Shown piece by piece: positions 60,925-64,000 of a stretch of 64,000 nt of DNA; position 1 is the first letter of the stretch, and each line of letters starts with the position of its first letter. The notes beneath the pieces were generated by a model. It ran no database searches, was not told the DNA's origin, and was given only the letters and a program-made list of their open reading frames with translations. Source of the stretch: Fictibacillus phosphorivorans (GTDB lineage Bacteria; Bacillota; Bacilli; Bacillales; Fictibacillaceae); assembly GCF_007673525.1 (NCBI RefSeq), contig NZ_VDZU01000001.1:434001-498000 (forward strand), given 5' to 3'. The translations under genes and the position numbers were made by a program.

Positions 60925-61435
60925 TTGGAAAGACATGATAGCAACTTTAATTTTAGTAAAACAAGAATTAATGAAACAAGATGTAGAGAAAATTTGGCCA
61001 CATCATTTTCCAGAGGTAGGAGCAACTGAAGAAAGTCTTCTAGATCTTGAAGAAGAGTTGGGTTATAAACTGGACTTAACGTATCGAGACTTCTTACAAC
61101 ATGCAAATGGTTGGAAAGGTTTTTATCAAACGGTAGATTTGTTTGGAACTGAACAACTGAAAGACTCCACTAAAAAAGAATATGCTGAAATGCTATTAAC
61201 AGCTATTGATGATCAGGTATTAAAAGAAAGTGGTGTTAGTAGAAGTGAACTATTGCCAATAGCTGCTACGGAATATGATAAGGATTTATTTGTATTAAGC
61301 CTACCAAATTCAGCTAAACCAGGAGAAATAATTTGGTTTGCTGGAGAAGAAATAGATAGGTTTGAGAATTTTGCTGAATTTTTTCTAGCAATGATTGACT
61401 ACAATCGAGAAGAAGTTTTGGCTTTAAAGAGCTAA
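60917..61435 (+). CDS. SMI1/KNR4-family immunity protein for the LXG toxin
   Basis: A 172-residue protein. ATG 60917 overlaps the toxin 3' end by 8 bases and uses GAGGAGG inside the toxin gene. ATEESLLDLEEELGYKLDLTYRDFLQHANGWKGFY is the SMI1/KNR4 core, followed by LLPIAATEYDKDLFVLSL and ENFAEFFLAMI. Overlap with the toxin makes it the first candidate for cognate immunity. Confidence 0.9.
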   Translation: MINWKDMIATLILVKQELMKQDVEKIWPHHFPEVGATEESLLDLEEELGYKLDLTYRDFLQHANGWKGFYQTVDLFGTEQLKDSTKKEYAEMLLTAIDDQVLKESGVSRSELLPIAATEYDKDLFVLSLPNSAKPGEIIWFAGEEIDRFENFAEFFLAMIDYNREEVLALKS

Positions 61436-61477
61436 TAATTAGGTAAAGTGAATATAATCAACCATAGTTCACCGAAG

Positions 61478-61562
61478 CATGTGACCTGTTGAGTAAATGA
61501 AAAAGTATAGAAGAATAAATTCCAAACACTTGATTACCCTCATAAGGTCACAAGTGTTTTTT
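61478..61562 (+). pseudogene. Remnant of the 3' end and terminator of a Tdi1-like gene
   Basis: GACCTGTTGAGTAAA followed by a CACTTG-family terminator matches the end of the gene at 62664 (GGACCTGTTGAGTAAA, 63205-63220) and its terminator at 63247. Only about 15 coding bases plus trailer remain. It marks a duplication followed by loss. Confidence 0.6.
61525..61562 (+). terminator. CACTTG-family terminator 2
   Basis: The stem AACACTTG/CAAGTGTT, with ACCCT/AGGTC inner region, is followed by six T. Confidence 0.8.
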
Positions 61563-61629
61563 AATACTAATGCATGGCAATCGGAAGCGGAGAGGGTATG
61601 ATTTAAGTAAAGCGGAGGAGGATATTACT

Positions 61630-62079
61630 ATGATAATGCTAGAAAGTAATAACGAAAAAATTTCAATAGAAACCATTAAACAATTTGAAAATGAAAACGA
61701 AGTAAAGTTAACCGAAAAATATAAACAATTCTTACTTCAGTGGAATGGTGGTTACCCTTCCGCTAGTACATTTAAAATTTCAGATGAAAAAGGGAATAGT
61801 GTTATAAATGTATTTAATGGCATCGGAGATATGTACGATAATTTAGAGAAGGTCATCAATATATATGAGTATAGACTTCCGAATGGGTTCATTCCTATTG
61901 CAGATGATTCTGCAGGTAACGTAATTTGTCTGGGAACGAATGAATCCTATTATGAAAATATTTATTTTTGGGATCATGAACAAGAATCAGAGAATCCGGA
62001 TGACATGAGTAATATGTACTTTCTTGCCAATAATATTAACCAATTTTTAAACTTGTTACATACCAGTTTGGAAGAGTGA
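61630..62079 (+). CDS. SMI1/KNR4-family immunity protein 3
   Basis: A 149-residue protein. ATG 61630 follows GGAGGAG; a longer frame from 61570 runs through the preceding trailer and is rejected. ISIETIKQFENENEVKLTEKYKQFLLQWNGGYPSASTF, NVFNGIGDMYDNL, GFIPIADDSAGNVICLG, FWDHE is a complete SMI1/KNR4 domain. It has no adjacent toxin and is probably an orphan immunity gene acquired with others in this array. Confidence 0.9.
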   Translation: MIMLESNNEKISIETIKQFENENEVKLTEKYKQFLLQWNGGYPSASTFKISDEKGNSVINVFNGIGDMYDNLEKVINIYEYRLPNGFIPIADDSAGNVICLGTNESYYENIYFWDHEQESENPDDMSNMYFLANNINQFLNLLHTSLEE

Positions 62080-62130
62080 GTAATGATGGCTAACATTTAA
62101 GCATGAATAAGTCTAAGGAGCTAAAGCAGG

Positions 62131-62589
62131 ATGAAAGAATTTGAAGATAAGTTTAGTGCACTGCAAGCAGATATGGTCTCTATATGTCTGGAATATGTAG
62201 AGGATAGGGCTGATGAAATATACATCTATGCTTCATGTGAAGAAACTGTAATTTCGAGTAAATTCTTTTATTTAATTAATGATCAATATGTAAAAGCTCA
62301 TAAATTAAATGACGTATTAATCTATAACGACAAAGAATATGACGTTTCTGCTAAACGACAGTTTATGGTATTAGATATTTTAAGCGAAGATATTGAGAGT
62401 ATTAAAAATACTTGTAAAGAATATGAGAGAGATATGCCAACTGAAATGAAGATTAGATATGATGTGAAAAGTGGCGAACTTACTGCTGAATATAAGTATG
62501 AGTTAGTATATTTCAATGATGAGAATAAAACTGCAAGTGATATAGCGGATGAGTGGTTTAAAGAATTGTCTAATAGTAGTAGAGTATGA
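62131..62589 (+). CDS. YezG-family (DUF600-type) immunity protein 1
   Basis: A 152-residue protein. It has FEDKFSALQADMVSICLEYVEDRADEIYIYASCEETVISSKFFYLINDQYVKAHKLND, and an acidic end KYELVYFNDENKTASDIADEWFKEL. This pattern fits YezG-like immunity proteins, which neutralise LXG toxins such as YeeF. ATG 62131 follows AAGGAG some distance upstream (AAGGAGCTAAAGCAGG). No toxin is adjacent. Confidence 0.75.
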   Translation: MKEFEDKFSALQADMVSICLEYVEDRADEIYIYASCEETVISSKFFYLINDQYVKAHKLNDVLIYNDKEYDVSAKRQFMVLDILSEDIESIKNTCKEYERDMPTEMKIRYDVKSGELTAEYKYELVYFNDENKTASDIADEWFKELSNSSRV

Positions 62590-62663
62590 AAATTTAACTC
62601 TTACGTACTTTCCTAATTAGCAAAAATACTGCTTAATTATTGTTATGAGAGGAGGTCTGTAGT

Positions 62664-63218
62664 ATGGATATATTTAAAGATTTCAAGAAAGTAAGTGAAG
62701 TTGAGGAGTATACCATTAACAAATACAAAGACATGCTTCCAGAAGAATTAATTGCCGCATGGAAAACATACGGCTACGGGACATTTATGAATGGGTATTT
62801 AAAAATTATTAACCCAGATGAATATAAGTCAATAGTGAATGATTCATATTTAAGAAGTGAAGGGACAACCCCAATATTCACTACATCCATGGGTGATGTT
62901 ATACTTTTTGAAAAAGATGAGAATCAAGAGTCCTACATTGTAACAATTAATTATCGAAAAGGTAATACAAAAGTGGTAGCTTCTAAATACTCATTGTTTC
63001 TGAGGTTTTTAGAGGAAAAGACATTTAAAAACAAGGCATTAGACTGGTCTCCTTATCCTGAAGCAATAGAAAAATATAAAGAACCAGAATATGAATATTG
63101 CTTTGGCTACACTCCTTTACTAGGTTTAGGTGGAGAGGAAAAAGTAGATCATCTTAAAAAGGTTAATTTAAAGGAACACATTCTTATTATTAATGAATTT
63201 ATGGGACCTGTTGAGTAA
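62664..63218 (+). CDS. GAD-like/DUF1851 (Tdi1-type) immunity protein
   Basis: A 184-residue protein. ATG 62664 follows AGAGGAGGTC. A GAD-like N-terminal part (EYTINKYKDMLPEELIAAWKTYGYGTFMNGYLKIINPDEY) is followed by a DUF1851-like part (PIFTTSMGDVILFEKDENQESYIVTINYRKGNTKVVAS, then EYCFGYTPLLGLGG). In Agrobacterium a protein with this composition (Tdi) blocks an Ntox15 DNase (Tde). The tip of the LXG toxin at 59068 has the same HxxD style, so a functional link is plausible though the SMI1 gene lies between. Confidence 0.82.
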   Translation: MDIFKDFKKVSEVEEYTINKYKDMLPEELIAAWKTYGYGTFMNGYLKIINPDEYKSIVNDSYLRSEGTTPIFTTSMGDVILFEKDENQESYIVTINYRKGNTKVVASKYSLFLRFLEEKTFKNKALDWSPYPEAIEKYKEPEYEYCFGYTPLLGLGGEEKVDHLKKVNLKEHILIINEFMGPVE

Positions 63219-63246
63219 ACAAAAAGATGATAAAGGAATATATAGG

Positions 63247-63282
63247 CACTTGATTGCCCTTAAAAGGTGACAAGTGTTTTTT
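63247..63282 (+). terminator. CACTTG-family terminator 3
   Basis: The stem CACTTG/CAAGTG with GCCCTT/AAAGGT inside is followed by six T. Confidence 0.8.
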
Positions 63283-63397
63283 AATTAACGCTCTCTCTTA
63301 GAACCTCATTAAGACAAGATTCATATAAAGTAGTTTATAAAATTGAGGGTAAAGGAATTTTTAAGAAAACTATTGAAAATAGAGCAGGAGGGTCAAC

Positions 63398-63883
63398 ATG
63401 GAAAAAAAAATTAATAGATTATACAGAGAGATAGGTGAAACAGTTAATGAGATGATCCCAGAGGATTGGAATAAGTTATATTTTTATGCTCAAATTTCAG
63501 AAAATGGAGGCGGAACTTACTTTTATTATAATACTCTTGAAAATATGAAATTTAAATATAGTTTAGAAATTCCTTTCCAATTTCAAATTGATGAAGATGA
63601 GTTTGAAAGAAAAGAAGATATTTTATATACACTGAGTAAGGAACTAAGAAGTATTTTTAAAGAAAATGACCAAGATCTTTGGTATGCTTTTACAATGTCT
63701 CTAGAAAGTAATGGGAAATTTAATATGCACTATGATTATACCAATTGGTTTAATACCGACTACAGTTTTAGTGACCAGATGATTATTTGGACGAATAAAT
63801 ATTTAGGTGAAGTACCAAATGATGATAAAGATAAAGCATTAATTGAAAAGTATAACCGCGAGTTTTCTAATAATCCTATTTGA
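63398..63883 (+). CDS. YezG-family (DUF600-type) immunity protein 2
   Basis: A 161-residue protein; ATG 63398 follows GCAGGAGGG. INRLYREIGETVNEMIPEDWNKLYFYAQISENGGGTYFYYNTLEN, and LESNGKFNMHYDYTNWFNTDYSFSDQMIIWTNKYLGE closely follow the B. subtilis YezG pattern (NDMIPxxWxKVYLYAEV, SLDSSGKFxxxYxYDD). YezG is the antitoxin of the LXG toxin YeeF. No toxin gene is adjacent in the window. Confidence 0.93.
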   Translation: MEKKINRLYREIGETVNEMIPEDWNKLYFYAQISENGGGTYFYYNTLENMKFKYSLEIPFQFQIDEDEFERKEDILYTLSKELRSIFKENDQDLWYAFTMSLESNGKFNMHYDYTNWFNTDYSFSDQMIIWTNKYLGEVPNDDKDKALIEKYNREFSNNPI

Positions 63884-63921
63884 TATAACGTTGGATAAAT
63901 AGTTTTTAAACATGAACTTAA

Positions 63922-63959
63922 AGCACTTGATTTTCCTTCAGGACAGCAAGTGTTTTTTT
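63922..63959 (+). terminator. CACTTG-family terminator 4
   Basis: The stem AGCACTTG/CAAGTG with TTCCT/AGGAC inside is followed by seven T. The window ends 41 bases later. Confidence 0.8.
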
Positions 63960-64000
63960 ATGTCTAGCGTAGTGCCATACGAACCCGTCTCAGTAAACGG

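Overview
The window is low-GC, Gram-positive DNA with strong AGGAGG-type ribosome binding sites and frequent TTG/GTG starts. TasA/TapA/SipW matrix genes, an immune inhibitor A protease, SinR-like regulators, a SpoIID/LytB-domain protein and LXG toxins point to a spore-forming member of the Bacillaceae (Bacillus/Fictibacillus-like). Species cannot be read from the sequence. No rRNA, tRNA, CRISPR array, insertion sequence or replication origin was seen.

Layout. 1-7454: an exopolysaccharide locus with a truncated cupin, two paralogous beta-helix proteins, a Wzz-like protein, a BY-kinase-like protein that has lost its ATP-binding motifs, a Wzx flippase, a Wzy polymerase and a glycosyltransferase. 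A SinR-like regulator follows at 7545. 8008-10372: small unrecognised or DUF proteins. 10513-20868: a matrix-fibre region in two blocks. Block one is tapA-sipW-tasA followed by a TasA-like LPXTG gene broken into two halves on opposite strands, then inhA on the minus strand. Block two is sipW-like, tasA-like, tapA-like, an intact TasA-like LPXTG protein, a class D sortase and a second SinR-like regulator. 21025-32741: housekeeping and surface genes (SDR oxidoreductase, SpoIID-domain protein, 5'-nucleotidase, LCP protein, AbrB-like protein, coiled-coil surface protein).

33109-40084: a tandem array of six related lipoprotein genes, two of them remnants and two frameshifted, directly upstream of a lipase-like protein with a helical C-terminus. 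This resembles the staphylococcal TslA/TilA type VII toxin-immunity pair. 40381-47230: an Ig-repeat protein, small proteins, a secreted esterase, and a trypsin-like protease preceded by a cyclic di-GMP-I riboswitch. 47505-63959: a type VII effector region with three LXG proteins, DUF5082/DUF5344/DUF4176 partners, an orphan toxin tip and a long run of immunity-type genes (SMI1/KNR4, YezG, Tdi1-like, CdiI-like, DUF6985). It is interrupted by galE and a second polymerase gene.

How the parts connect. A 16-bp palindrome, GTTC-N8-GAAC, occurs twice before the polysaccharide operon and twice before tapA. It also lies between inhA and the second sipW and before a coiled-coil surface-protein gene. It matches the half-site known for SinR, so one SinR-like repressor probably controls polysaccharide, amyloid fibre, InhA and a candidate new matrix protein. 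The SinR-like gene at 7545 and the tapA gene both lack any normal start codon and appear to begin at ATT. The second half of the window looks like an interbacterial-competition island still being reshaped by duplication and frameshift.
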